A stretch of DNA of 64,000 bases from Ferrovibrio sp964218355 (GTDB lineage: Bacteria > Pseudomonadota > Alphaproteobacteria > Ferrovibrionales > Ferrovibrionaceae): assembly GCF_964218355.1 (NCBI RefSeq), contig NZ_CAXPMC010000021.1:248001-312000 (forward strand). The letters are read 5' to 3'. The notes beneath the pieces were generated by a model that saw nothing but the letters and a program-made list of their open reading frames with translations, searched no databases and was not told where the DNA came from. A program made the position numbers and the translations under genes. Shown here one piece after another: positions 45,996 to 54,661 of the stretch. Position 1 is the first letter of the stretch. Each line of letters begins with the position of its first letter.

Positions 45996-46970
45996 TCAGA
46001 TATCGCCCTGCTGCGCGGTCTGTTCGTCCCTGGGATTGATGACGGTGTCAGCGACAATGGCCGCCAGCAGGATCAGGCTCTTGATGACATTCTGGACCGT
46101 ATACTGCACATCCATGATCGTCATGCCGTTGATCAGAACGCCGATCAGCAGCGTACCCACGATGACGTTGCGGATACCGCCCTTGCCACCGGACAGGCCA
46201 ATGCCACCCAGCACCACGACGAGGATGACGTCGTAGACGAAGGTGGAATTGGCGACGCGGATGTTCATGCTGGCCACCGATGTGGCGGTGACCAGGCCAG
46301 CGACGAAGCCGATCAGCGCGGACAATGCATATTGCATAACGATGATCGGCCGTACCGGAATGCCGGTGATGCGAGCGGCCAGCGGATTGTCGCCGATGGC
46401 GCGGATATAGCGGCCGGCGCGGACATAGCGCAGGAACAGCGCGCCGAGGATGCAGGCAGCACCGAAGACCAGCACCGGCACCGGAATGCCGAGGAAAGAG
46501 CCGCTGCCGATCCACATGATCGAGCGTGCCGCGTCCGGCAGGTAGACGACATCCAGCGTGATCAGAAAATAACGGCCGAAGCCGTAGATGAAAGTGCCCA
46601 TCGCCAGTGTGGCGAAGATCGCCGGGATTTCGACATAGGCCACCAGGAAGCCGGTGATGATGCCGCTGAGCAGGCAGAAGCCCAGGCCCAGCAGCAGCGC
46701 AACACCCAGCGGCGTGCCGGTGTCGACCAGGTGCAGCGTCCAGGCCAGCGACACCGCCATCACGGCGACCAGTGACAGGTCGATGCCGCGGCCGATGACC
46801 ACCAGCGCCATGGCGATGCCGAGCACGCCCAGTACCGAGACGCTGCGCACCAACGCCAGGAGATTTTCGGCTGTCAGGAAACCCGGCAGAGATATGGCGA
46901 AGGCTGCCGTAAGGACAAGCGCCAGCACCAGCACAATGCGCTCCTGGGTCAGATTCGCCGCACGGAGCAT
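45996..46970 (-). CDS. Ribose-type ABC permease
   Basis: 324 residues with about nine to ten helices. VVIGRGIDLSLVAVMAVSLAW (about 58) corresponds to the GGIDLSVGS motif, and LVVVLGGIGLSGGKGGIRNVIVGTLLIGVL to the second conserved block. This is the unfused partner of the propeller-fused permease, so the channel is probably a heterodimer. It is the first gene of the operon and starts close to the divergent AraC gene across a 268-base gap. Confidence 0.92.
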   Translation of the reverse strand: MLRAANLTQERIVLVLALVLTAAFAISLPGFLTAENLLALVRSVSVLGVLGIAMALVVIGRGIDLSLVAVMAVSLAWTLHLVDTGTPLGVALLLGLGFCLLSGIITGFLVAYVEIPAIFATLAMGTFIYGFGRYFLITLDVVYLPDAARSIMWIGSGSFLGIPVPVLVFGAACILGALFLRYVRAGRYIRAIGDNPLAARITGIPVRPIIVMQYALSALIGFVAGLVTATSVASMNIRVANSTFVYDVILVVVLGGIGLSGGKGGIRNVIVGTLLIGVLINGMTIMDVQYTVQNVIKSLILLAAIVADTVINPRDEQTAQQGDI

Positions 46971-47063
46971 AAGTTGTTTTCCTCCTGACTGATTTGAGCG
47001 GCAGGCCGGGCTGCCACTGCGGCCTTCCTATCACTGCCGGGGCAACGGTTCTTTCCCTTGAGC

Positions 47064-47076
47064 GCAAGATTCTTGC
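47064..47076. promoter_or_regulatory. Palindrome between the AraC gene and the permease operon, candidate operator
   Basis: GCAAGA-T-TCTTGC has perfect six-base arms and lies near the middle of the 268-base divergent gap, 94 bases from the permease start and 163 from the AraC start. AraC proteins more often bind direct repeats, so another regulator could use it. The rest of the gap shows no gene. Confidence 0.35.
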
Positions 47077-47238
47077 CTATCCGTGCACTGCCGGGCGCGA
47101 TACCGTTTTCCTGTTGCTCGCTTCGCGGGATTGGCGAAGAATGCAGGCGGTCCACCGTTCAAGTCAGAACGAGAATAAAAAACCGCCGCCGGCTTCACAC
47201 GGCAGGCCGCCATCCGCCGGATGGCGCGGGAGGAATTC

Positions 47239-48192
47239 ATGGATCTGGTATTCTCGACCGACGCCCTGGATCGGGCCAAGCGCTATGCCGCCTGGCGCGA
47301 CGCAATCTGCGACGTTTACGTTCACGTCAACGTCAAGGCCGACGATCCGGACAACTACGACGGGTTCATCCGCGAAACCCAGTTCGGTGCTGTCGCGATG
47401 ACCGAATGCCTGGTGTCGCAGCAGCTGATTTCGCGGCAGAAATCACACCTCTCGAAGCTGGACAAGGATTGCTATTACGTCCAGTTCATCCAGTCCGGCA
47501 GCGTCAACGTGCTGCAATCCGGCGACTCGTTCCGCACATCGGCGGGGGTGGGCGCCCTGTTCTGTGCCTCCGAGCCCTATCACCTGGAATGCATGGGCAA
47601 GGTGCAGTCCTATTATCTGGAGATTCCGCGCCAGGCCTTCGGCAGCCGTTTCCCGGGCGGCCAGGCACCGCTGGCCGCCACCATGAGCACCGGCCGCGGG
47701 CTCGGGCGCATCGCCGTCGAATTCTGCTCGATGCTGGCCAGCCAGGGGACGCCGCTGGACGCCGGCATCCGCGCACGGCTCGGCGAAGAGCTGATGGATA
47801 TCCTCGCCCTGGCTTTCGATTCCGCCCAGCGGGACGAGCCGATGAGCGAGCGGGTCGTCCAGAAGGCGCGCCTGCGTTCGGTCAAAGCATGGATTGAGGA
47901 CCACCTGTGCGATCCGGCACTCAGTCCCGAGATGATCGCGAAGAATAACGCCATCTCGCTGCGCTACCTGCATGCGCTGTTTCGCCTGGAAGGCCGGTCG
48001 GTGTCAAACTGGATCTGGAACCGGCGGATCGAGCTTGGCCACGACATGCTGCTGCGATCCGACCATGATGCCCGCTCGCTGACGGAAATTGCCTATCGTG
48101 TCGGGTTCAGCAGTTCCTCGCATTTCAGCACCATGTTCCGCCGCCGCTTCGGCATCCGCCCGTCGGACGTGATCCGTGGCAAGACCGTCTAG
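47239..48192 (+). CDS. AraC family regulator with FeaR/NphR-like ligand domain
   Basis: 317 residues from the ATG at 47239, preceded by GGGAGGAA; an upstream ATG at 47221 would put the ribosome site inside the gene. The N-terminal region fits the AraC_binding_2 family (FSTDALDRAKRYAAWRDAI; YYVQFIQSGSVNVLQSG), known from regulators of aromatic and nitrile degradation such as FeaR and NphR. Two C-terminal helix-turn-helix units follow, ending LTEIAYRVGFSSSSHFSTMFRRRFGIRPSDV. It is divergent from the propeller-transporter operon and is probably its activator. The effector would be the imported compound. Confidence 0.9.
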   Translation: MDLVFSTDALDRAKRYAAWRDAICDVYVHVNVKADDPDNYDGFIRETQFGAVAMTECLVSQQLISRQKSHLSKLDKDCYYVQFIQSGSVNVLQSGDSFRTSAGVGALFCASEPYHLECMGKVQSYYLEIPRQAFGSRFPGGQAPLAATMSTGRGLGRIAVEFCSMLASQGTPLDAGIRARLGEELMDILALAFDSAQRDEPMSERVVQKARLRSVKAWIEDHLCDPALSPEMIAKNNAISLRYLHALFRLEGRSVSNWIWNRRIELGHDMLLRSDHDARSLTEIAYRVGFSSSSHFSTMFRRRFGIRPSDVIRGKTV

Positions 48193-48261
48193 GTGCGGCA
48201 ACAGATCCGGCTGAGATGATTTTCCTGCCGGGATATAAAGTCCTGCCGGGCGAGCGTCCGG

Positions 48262-49050
48262 TCAGGCCGCCACCGGCCCGTGCACAACCAGATATCCGTC
48301 ATGGATGGCCGCCTCGACGGCGAAGACCTCCGATAACAGGGCCGGCGTGAAAACGGCATGTGGCGTTCCCAGGCCGGCCACACTGCCATTCCGCAAGACC
48401 AGGACCCGGTCGGCGTAACGCCATGCCAGCCCGAGATCGTGCAGCACCGCGACAACTGCCACGCCGTTATTATGAGCGAGGCCCCGGGTCCGTTGCAGCA
48501 CCGCATGGGCATGGGAGAGGTCGAGGCTGGCGGTCGGCTCGTCAAGCAGCAGGATCGGTGCCGGCCGGCTGCCGGTATCCAGCTGCGCGATGGTCCGGGC
48601 GAGCTGGGTCCGCTGCTGCTCGCCGCCTGACAGGGCGGCATAGCTGCGGCCGACCAGGTGCCGGACGTCGGCCGCGACCAGCGCCGCATCAATGGCCGCG
48701 TCATTGACTGTCCTGTCGCGGATGTCCCGCCATGGCGAGCGCCCCAGGGCCACCACATCGCGCACTGGCAGCGGAAAACCGAGCTGGTTGGCCTGCCGCA
48801 GCACGGCCCGCCGGCGCGCCAGATCCAGCGGTGTCCAGTCGCGCAGCGCCCGCCCGTCGAGCCAGACCTGCCCGTCCGTCGGCCGGAGATCTCCTGCCAG
48901 CAGCGACAGCAGGCTGGTCTTGCCGGCACCATTGGGCCCGACGACCACCAGAAATTCGCCGGGTTCGATGGACAGGGTCACGCCCCGCAGCACCTGGCGG
49001 CCGCCGCGCCGAAGCCCGGCTCCCTGCAGATGAAGATTCATCGCCGTCAT
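48262..49050 (-). CDS. hmuV: Heme ABC transporter ATP-binding protein HmuV
   Basis: 262 residues from the ATG at 49050 (MTAMNLHLQGAGL); the longer reading runs antisense-free through hmuU in another frame and is rejected. It has Walker A GPNGAGKTSLLSLL, Q-loop LRQANQLGFPLPVRDVV, signature LSGGEQQRTQLARTI, Walker B ILLLDEPTASLDLSH and H-loop AVLHDLGLAWRYADR. It energises HmuU for heme import. It lies 11 bases after hmuU and is the last gene of the hmuSTUV set. The downstream gap to the convergent AraC gene has no convincing terminator. Confidence 0.94.
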   Translation of the reverse strand: MTAMNLHLQGAGLRRGGRQVLRGVTLSIEPGEFLVVVGPNGAGKTSLLSLLAGDLRPTDGQVWLDGRALRDWTPLDLARRRAVLRQANQLGFPLPVRDVVALGRSPWRDIRDRTVNDAAIDAALVAADVRHLVGRSYAALSGGEQQRTQLARTIAQLDTGSRPAPILLLDEPTASLDLSHAHAVLQRTRGLAHNNGVAVVAVLHDLGLAWRYADRVLVLRNGSVAGLGTPHAVFTPALLSEVFAVEAAIHDGYLVVHGPVAA

Positions 49051-49061
49051 CGCCCGCGACC

Positions 49062-50114
49062 TCAGCCGACGAAGCCGCGCCGGTGGCGCAGCAGCAGGCT
49101 GATGAAAAACGGCGCCCCGATCAAGCTGGTGATCAGGCCGATCGGCAGTTCCGCCGGCGCCACGACCGTGCGGGCGCCCAGATCGGCTGCGATCAGCAGG
49201 CAGGCGCCGGCAATTGCCGACAGGGGCAGCACCCTGTGATGCTGCGGCCCGGTCAGCAGACGAACCAGATGCGGCACCAGCAGACCGACAAAGCCGATGG
49301 TGCCGCTGACCGAAACTGCGCCGCCCACCGCCAGTGCCGTGCACAGACAGGCCAGGCGCTTCACATGCTCGACCCGGTAGCCCAGATGCTGCGCCTCGCA
49401 TTCGCCGAGATTGAGAGCATCCAGGGCACCGGCGAACCACCGCATCGCCAGTAGCGGCGTCGCCACGAAAGGGATCAGCGGCAGGACATTGCCCCATTGG
49501 GCGCCGCCGACGCTGCCGAGCGTCCAGAACGAGATATCCCGCAACTGGTTGTCGTCGGCGACAAAAACCATAAAGCCCGTGCCCGACATGGCAATGGCAT
49601 TGAAGGCAATGCCGGCCAGCAGCAGCATCGGCACCACCGTCTGCCCGTCGACCAGCGCCAGCCGATAGACCAGCAGGATCACGAGCAGTCCCCCGGCAAA
49701 AGCACCGACCGGCAGCAGCACCGGCATGAAGGCCGCCGAGACCAGCAGGCCGCCGAACACGATGACGAGCGCCGCGGCAAACGACGATCCGGCCGAGACC
49801 CCGATCAGGAACGGATCCGCCAGCGGATTGCGGAACAGGCCCTGCATAATCGCACCGGACATAGCCAATGCCGCGCCGACCAGCGCCGCCATCAGCAGCC
49901 GCGGCAGGCGCAGATGCAGGACGATGGCCTCGTGCCGCGGCTCTGCCGCCTGCCCGGTCAGGACCGACAACACTTCACCGACGCTGAGCGGTACCGCGCC
50001 GATTGCCAGAGCGGCCAGAGCCAGCAATGCCAACAGGCCAAGGCCGCCACCGATCTGCAGGGCGAAGCCCGGCGGACGCCAGCGGGAGGTCACGGCGAGG
50101 CCATAGCTGTTCAT
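49062..50114 (-). CDS. hmuU: Heme ABC transporter permease HmuU (FecCD family)
   Basis: 350 residues from the ATG at 50114, which overlaps the hmuT stop; a GTG/ATG five codons earlier is also possible. About ten helices. LHLRLPRLLMAALVGAALAMSGAIMQGLFRNPLADPFLIG is the FecCD signature, and the C-terminal SGTIGFVGLLVPHLVRLLTGPQHHRVLP is the second. It moves heme through the inner membrane as a dimer. Confidence 0.95.
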   Translation of the reverse strand: MNSYGLAVTSRWRPPGFALQIGGGLGLLALLALAALAIGAVPLSVGEVLSVLTGQAAEPRHEAIVLHLRLPRLLMAALVGAALAMSGAIMQGLFRNPLADPFLIGVSAGSSFAAALVIVFGGLLVSAAFMPVLLPVGAFAGGLLVILLVYRLALVDGQTVVPMLLLAGIAFNAIAMSGTGFMVFVADDNQLRDISFWTLGSVGGAQWGNVLPLIPFVATPLLAMRWFAGALDALNLGECEAQHLGYRVEHVKRLACLCTALAVGGAVSVSGTIGFVGLLVPHLVRLLTGPQHHRVLPLSAIAGACLLIAADLGARTVVAPAELPIGLITSLIGAPFFISLLLRHRRGFVG

Positions 50115-51007
50115 TCCCCGGCCGTCCATCGACGCTCTGGCAGCCCGGGCAACACCGCACCGGGATGCAGCAGGACGGCAAGATCGCGCCCGGCATGGGC
50201 GATACGCGGGCCAAGACCCAGAAGGTAGAGCGTGTCCATGGTGTGGACACGGCCGTTGCTCACCGCGGCCGTGGGTGCCAGGGCCGGCAACGCTGCAACG
50301 CCGGCCATTCCTCCCAGCGCGTCGACGGAATGCCTGGGCAGGATGATGATCTCCGGATCGGCCGCCATGGCCGCCTCAGCTGTCACTGGCTTGTAGCCGG
50401 AATAGGCATTGGCGACATTGGTACCGCCGGCAAGCTCCAGCATCAGATCGGCCGCTGTTTCACGGCCAGCTGCCATGATGCGGCCATTCGATGCACTCAT
50501 CACGAACAGGACGCGCGGCCGGCGCGGCAGTTGCGCAACGGCAGCAGACAGCGCCGCAAGATCGGCCGTTATTGCCAGCGTCATCGCGCCGCCGGCACCG
50601 GTCTCGCCAATGGCATCCGCCACCGCCGCAACCTTGCCGGCGATGGCCCCGGCCTCGTGGATCTCGGGTACCAGCACCACGCGCAGGCCGGCACGCCGCA
50701 GCTGGCCAACCAGACCCGGCGGGCCGGCCTGGTCGCTGGCCAGCAGCAGCGCGGGGTCCAGCGAGAGGATTCCTTCGGCGCTCAGCGTGCGCAGATAGCC
50801 GATCCGGGGGAGACGATCGACGATCGCATGCGGATACAGGCTGGTGGTATCCACGCCGGCAATACGGGACGCGGCGCCCAGCGCAACAACGATCTCGGTC
50901 AGCGCCCCGCCAGCGACGACAATGCGACCCGATCCGGCTGCCGCCCGGACCGTCTGCGGCAGCAGGCCTGTCGCCAGCGCCGCCAGCAATGCGCGGCGAT
51001 TGATCAT
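50111..51007 (-). CDS. hmuT: Periplasmic heme-binding protein HmuT
   Basis: 298 residues from the ATG at 51007, overlapping the hmuS stop. The signal peptide is MINRRALLAALATGLLPQTVRAAA. The class III binding-protein fold is seen in RIVVAGGALTEIVVALGAASRIAGVDTTSLYP, where the tyrosine after TTSLYP fits the heme-ligating position of HmuT proteins, and GVAALPALAPTAAVSNGRVHTMDTLYLLGLGPR near the end. It delivers heme from the outer-membrane receptor to HmuUV. Confidence 0.93.
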   Translation of the reverse strand: MINRRALLAALATGLLPQTVRAAAGSGRIVVAGGALTEIVVALGAASRIAGVDTTSLYPHAIVDRLPRIGYLRTLSAEGILSLDPALLLASDQAGPPGLVGQLRRAGLRVVLVPEIHEAGAIAGKVAAVADAIGETGAGGAMTLAITADLAALSAAVAQLPRRPRVLFVMSASNGRIMAAGRETAADLMLELAGGTNVANAYSGYKPVTAEAAMAADPEIIILPRHSVDALGGMAGVAALPALAPTAAVSNGRVHTMDTLYLLGLGPRIAHAGRDLAVLLHPGAVLPGLPERRWTAGE

Positions 51008-52068
51008 CGCGCGACGTCCCCGGCGAAGGATTCGGCCAGTTGCCGCCATTCCGCCAGTTCGGGGATTCCGGGCTTGCGCTTGCCGAAGAAGGAGACGGTC
51101 AGATCGCCGGTGCGGTCGAATACTTCCAGCGAGGTGACGATGCCCGCTTCACTCGGCTTGCGGACCAGCCAAGTCGACGCGATCGCATCTTCCCGCAGAT
51201 GCAGGTTGAACATGGGGTCCAGCACGTTGAACCACGGGCCCGTGGCAACCAGCTTCTTCACCGGGCCGGTATGGATCTGAATCATGCCCGGGTTGCCGAC
51301 AAAGACCATGATGGGCAGTTCGCTCGCCGCCGCCGATTCCAGCATACGCCGGGTGGTATCGCTGCCGACCGGTACCGCGAAATCCCGGCCGGCGAGGCGG
51401 AAGGCCTGTTCACGCACCACGCCGAATTTCCGCAGCATCGGGAAGAAGTCGTGGGTATCCTGCAGGGTCGACCACGCGGCGCGGAGGCCGGCGGCATCAA
51501 TCTCGCTGTCCGGCCGCGGCGCGTTGCGGGTGCCCGCCGGTTTCACCTGGATTCCGCCCGTCCGGTCATCACTGGCATAGGCCTGGCAAAGTGCATCGAA
51601 GGCCACCATGTCGGTCCGGTCGGTGGCATAGATCTTGTGCACGGCGGTGCCATCTGCCGCGAAGAATTGCAGGCTGCGACGCGAACCTGCGCCGGTATCT
51701 TCGGTCACGGCGAAACCATGCGCCCAGGGTCCGAAGAAAATCCGCAGATCGATGTCTTCGCCGACGATCAGTCCGACATGCCCGTCCAGCGACAACTCGC
51801 CATAGGTTCCGTGCCGCTCATGCACGACCATGTCGTTCCGCGTCAGCGCCATTACCGGACCAAGACGGCCGGCATCGCGAATGATGTCCGGCCACGGACC
51901 GCGCAGGCGGATCACGCCGCGGCCGAGCCGCGTGGCGACCAGTTCCGCCTCGGACACGCCAAGGCGCTGTGCGGCGTCGCGAATCCGCAGTTTGGGTTCG
52001 GCCGCCAGAAGGGCGGACCAGCGGCCGGAGAGCGTCTCCGCCGCTGGGGCAGATATGGGGCTGGTCAT
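51004..52068 (-). CDS. hmuS: Hemin-degrading factor HmuS
   Basis: 354 residues of two related halves, as usual for HmuS/ChuS/PhuS. Each half carries the HemS-type pattern: MVVHERHGTYGELSLDGHVGLIVGEDIDLRIF in the first and IMVFVGNPGMIQIHTGPVKKLVATGPWFNVLDP in the second, where IQIHTG holds the conserved heme-binding histidine. It accepts heme in the cytoplasm and either breaks it down or passes it to a heme oxygenase. It is the first of four overlapping genes hmuS-T-U-V. Confidence 0.95.
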   Translation of the reverse strand: MTSPISAPAAETLSGRWSALLAAEPKLRIRDAAQRLGVSEAELVATRLGRGVIRLRGPWPDIIRDAGRLGPVMALTRNDMVVHERHGTYGELSLDGHVGLIVGEDIDLRIFFGPWAHGFAVTEDTGAGSRRSLQFFAADGTAVHKIYATDRTDMVAFDALCQAYASDDRTGGIQVKPAGTRNAPRPDSEIDAAGLRAAWSTLQDTHDFFPMLRKFGVVREQAFRLAGRDFAVPVGSDTTRRMLESAAASELPIMVFVGNPGMIQIHTGPVKKLVATGPWFNVLDPMFNLHLREDAIASTWLVRKPSEAGIVTSLEVFDRTGDLTVSFFGKRKPGIPELAEWRQLAESFAGDVAR

Positions 52069-52128
52069 GGTGCAGGTCTCTCAGATGATCGGTGTCGTTC
52101 GGTTGGGGCTTCAGTCCGGGGCAGGCAT

Positions 52129-52158
52129 TGTCCGGCCGGCGCGGGGCCGGCCGGGACA
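52129..52158 (-). other. GC hairpin between heme receptor gene and hmuS
   Basis: TGTCCGGCCGGC and GCCGGCCGGGACA pair almost perfectly (one bulged G) around a five-base loop, four bases beyond the receptor stop. No T-tract follows on the minus strand. It may stabilise the receptor mRNA or weaken read-through into hmuSTUV. Confidence 0.5.
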
Positions 52159-52162
52159 TACT

Positions 52163-54562
52163 TCAGAATCCTTTCGTGTAGCTGACGGCGATGCGGTAAT
52201 CGCGACCCTCCTCGTAGAGGCTGGTCATGTGCCGGCGATAGGTCGTATCGAAGATATTCTCGACCCCGGCATCGACCCGGAATCCGGCCAGCCAGTCCTG
52301 TACCGGCAGCCACGACATGAAGACGCCGTGTACGACATAGCCGCTGGTCGCCAGCACGGCTCCCTCGACGCCGCCGGTGGTGTCGGTGCCGCTGACCCGG
52401 TTCTGATCGGCGACGAATTCGCTGCGCCAGCCGAAGCGCAGGCCGTAATCCTCCAGCTTGCCGCCGATGGTCGCAGTCACCTTGTCGGCCGGGATCGAAT
52501 CGAGAGGGTTGCCGGTGACGTTGTTGTCGCCGCGAATACGGGATGCACCGAGCCCGAAGAAGGCCTGGCGCATATCGTATTGCAGCTCGGTCTCGAAGCC
52601 CTTGATCGTGGCGTCGGCCGTATTGGTGTATTTCGAGGTGGTCGAGGTGACGATCAGCTCGATCAGGTCCTTCGCCTCGGTATGGAAATAGGTGGTATTG
52701 AAGCGCAGCTGGTCGCCGGCAGTCGCGATATCGTCGAATTTCAGCCGCACGCCGCCTTCCGCGGTCTTCGCCTTTTCCGGCCGGAGACCGGGGTTTGAAA
52801 TAAAGTTGTTGCCGAAGAAATGCGTGCCGGCAACGAATGCCTCGGTCATCGACGGGGCACGGAAGGCCTTGCCGTAGGAGGCATACAGGCCGAGCCAGGG
52901 CAGCGCCCGCCAGTTCGCCGCCAGCTTGGGCGACAGCGCACTTTCCTCGAAATCGGAGATCGTGCTCGAATCGCGATTGTAGGTATCGTAACGCAGGGCC
53001 GGGGTCAGCGTCAGGCCAGGCAGAAGCGACAGCTCGTCCTGCAGATAGTAGCCGACCACCTGCCCTTCGGCTTCGGGGAAGGTCGATCGCTCGGCGGTAC
53101 CCGTGGCTGTGGTCCGCGCGCCCTTCTGGCTGTCGTTGAAGAAGTCGATGCCGGCCGTTACTGCATGATCGACATCGCCGGTACCGAAGCGGGCGGTGTT
53201 GTAGACGTCGAAACCGTTGGTGACGAGGAATGATTCGTCGACCCGCAAGGTAGCCGGGATAATCCGGTTCTCGCGAACGCTTAGTTCGTTGCGGTATACC
53301 TTCACCGTCGGGCTGAACAGCGGCATGTCTGGATTTTCATAAGTGTAGTTACCGGCCAGCGTAGTCATCTTGGTATCGCGCTCGACCACCGGATTGCTGG
53401 TGGCGTTCGGCGCGGTGTCCGAGTTGGTTGGCTGGGTGCCGCTGCCGTTGAACTGGATGAAACTGAGGCTCAGTTTCTGGTTCTCGTCGGGCCGTATTGT
53501 CGCCTTGAACAGTCCGTTGGCTATGTCCTCGGCAGAGTAGTCGAGTTCACGCCCGCCACCCTGCTTCATCGTGCCGCTGTCGCGGTAGGTGAAGTTGGCG
53601 AACAGGTCGATCCGGTCATCCAGGCGGGCGAAGCCGCCGACGCTGTATTGCGGTTCGCGCGCTACCGAACTGTAGCCGAGCTTGGTGCGGAAGCCGGCGG
53701 TCTGTCCGGGTTGCAGGAAGTCGGAGGCACCCTTCGTTTCCATGGCAATGACGCCGCCGATGGCGCCCGAGCCGTGCAGCGCCGAATTGCTGCCGCGCAG
53801 CACTTCCACGCTGCGCAGAAGATCCGGGTCGACGAAGAAGCGGCCCTTGTGACCGGCATCAAAGTTCTGCCGCGCCCCGTCCAGGGTGACCACCACCTGC
53901 TGGCCGCCGAAACCACGAATATTGACATCCTGGCCGGCGCGACGCGGACCGCCTTCCATATCGACCCCGGGCAGGCCGCGGAGCAGATCCTCCACCTTCG
54001 ACGGGCTGCGGCTTTCGATATATTCCCGATCAAGCACGCTGACATTGGCCGGTACGTCGTCGACCGCATGCGCGGTCTTGGTGGCCGTCACCGTCACCGG
54101 CGCCAGGATCACCGGCCCCGCTTCATTTTTCTGTCCCGCTGGTGCCGTCCCGGTCGTCACCGGCTTTTCGATCACAACGCTGCGGGTATCGGTGAAACGA
54201 AAGGTGGCTCCGGTCCCTGCCAGCAGGCGCGCCAGTGCGTCGCGGGAGGTCAGCCGTCCGGACACGCCGGGGCTGCGCAGACCGGCCAGGCTCGCCTGGT
54301 CAACCGACACCTGATAGCCCGCCTGCACCCCGAAGGCCGTCAGCGCACCGGTCAGGGGCTGGGCCGGGATATCGAAAGCGACGACGGCACCCGCCTGGGC
54401 AACCACATTGCCCCGGTCCGGCTGAACCTGAGCCTGCGCCAAGGCCGGCACCGCGACGAAAGCCAGCACCGTCGTCAGCAGCAGATACCGCCCAAGCCGC
54501 TGGAAATCCTTGTCAAATCCCACGACATCCGCGATTTCCGCCCGATTCAAAGCTGAACCCAT
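52163..54562 (-). CDS. TonB-dependent heme receptor with N-terminal signalling (STN) domain
   Basis: 799 residues from the ATG at 54562. After a long N-terminal leader with a signal peptide (YLLLTTVLAFVAVPALAQA), residues about 60-132 form a STN domain (FDIPAQPLTGALTAFGVQAGYQVSV), used to contact FecR. The plug (about 160-275) has VNIRGFGGQQVVVTLDGARQ. In the barrel, the FRAP motif (AFRAPSMTEAF), a histidine in GTHFFG and then NPGLRPEKA match heme/hemoglobin receptors, where this histidine helps bind heme. It ends in an aromatic F. It sits between fecIR and hmuSTUV, so it is an outer-membrane heme transporter and surface signal transducer. Confidence 0.92.
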   Translation of the reverse strand: MGSALNRAEIADVVGFDKDFQRLGRYLLLTTVLAFVAVPALAQAQVQPDRGNVVAQAGAVVAFDIPAQPLTGALTAFGVQAGYQVSVDQASLAGLRSPGVSGRLTSRDALARLLAGTGATFRFTDTRSVVIEKPVTTGTAPAGQKNEAGPVILAPVTVTATKTAHAVDDVPANVSVLDREYIESRSPSKVEDLLRGLPGVDMEGGPRRAGQDVNIRGFGGQQVVVTLDGARQNFDAGHKGRFFVDPDLLRSVEVLRGSNSALHGSGAIGGVIAMETKGASDFLQPGQTAGFRTKLGYSSVAREPQYSVGGFARLDDRIDLFANFTYRDSGTMKQGGGRELDYSAEDIANGLFKATIRPDENQKLSLSFIQFNGSGTQPTNSDTAPNATSNPVVERDTKMTTLAGNYTYENPDMPLFSPTVKVYRNELSVRENRIIPATLRVDESFLVTNGFDVYNTARFGTGDVDHAVTAGIDFFNDSQKGARTTATGTAERSTFPEAEGQVVGYYLQDELSLLPGLTLTPALRYDTYNRDSSTISDFEESALSPKLAANWRALPWLGLYASYGKAFRAPSMTEAFVAGTHFFGNNFISNPGLRPEKAKTAEGGVRLKFDDIATAGDQLRFNTTYFHTEAKDLIELIVTSTTSKYTNTADATIKGFETELQYDMRQAFFGLGASRIRGDNNVTGNPLDSIPADKVTATIGGKLEDYGLRFGWRSEFVADQNRVSGTDTTGGVEGAVLATSGYVVHGVFMSWLPVQDWLAGFRVDAGVENIFDTTYRRHMTSLYEEGRDYRIAVSYTKGF

Positions 54563-54592
54563 TGCCCGTCCCCTGATCCTGTCCAATATGCG

Positions 54593-54605
54593 AGTGAATA
54601 TCACT
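54593..54605. promoter_or_regulatory. Inverted repeat before the heme receptor gene, candidate operator
   Basis: AGTGA-ATA-TCACT has perfect five-base arms, 31-43 bases before the receptor start. It is AT-rich and symmetric like iron-regulator sites, but does not match the classical Fur box well. It is inferred to be part of the receptor promoter. Confidence 0.35.
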
Positions 54606-54661
54606 TGCAGTCATGTCCAAGACGTAGGCCGGCGGCGGTCATCTCACGGTTTTTGTTTTTT

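Noticed and set aside
48220..48252. Short repeat TCCTGCCGGG occurring twice after the AraC gene
   Set aside because: The two copies are direct repeats with no stem or T-tract, so neither a terminator nor a known element is supported.
49051..49497. In-frame extension upstream of hmuV
   Set aside because: It overlaps hmuU in a different frame and has no ribosome site; the ATG at 49050 gives the normal HmuV length.
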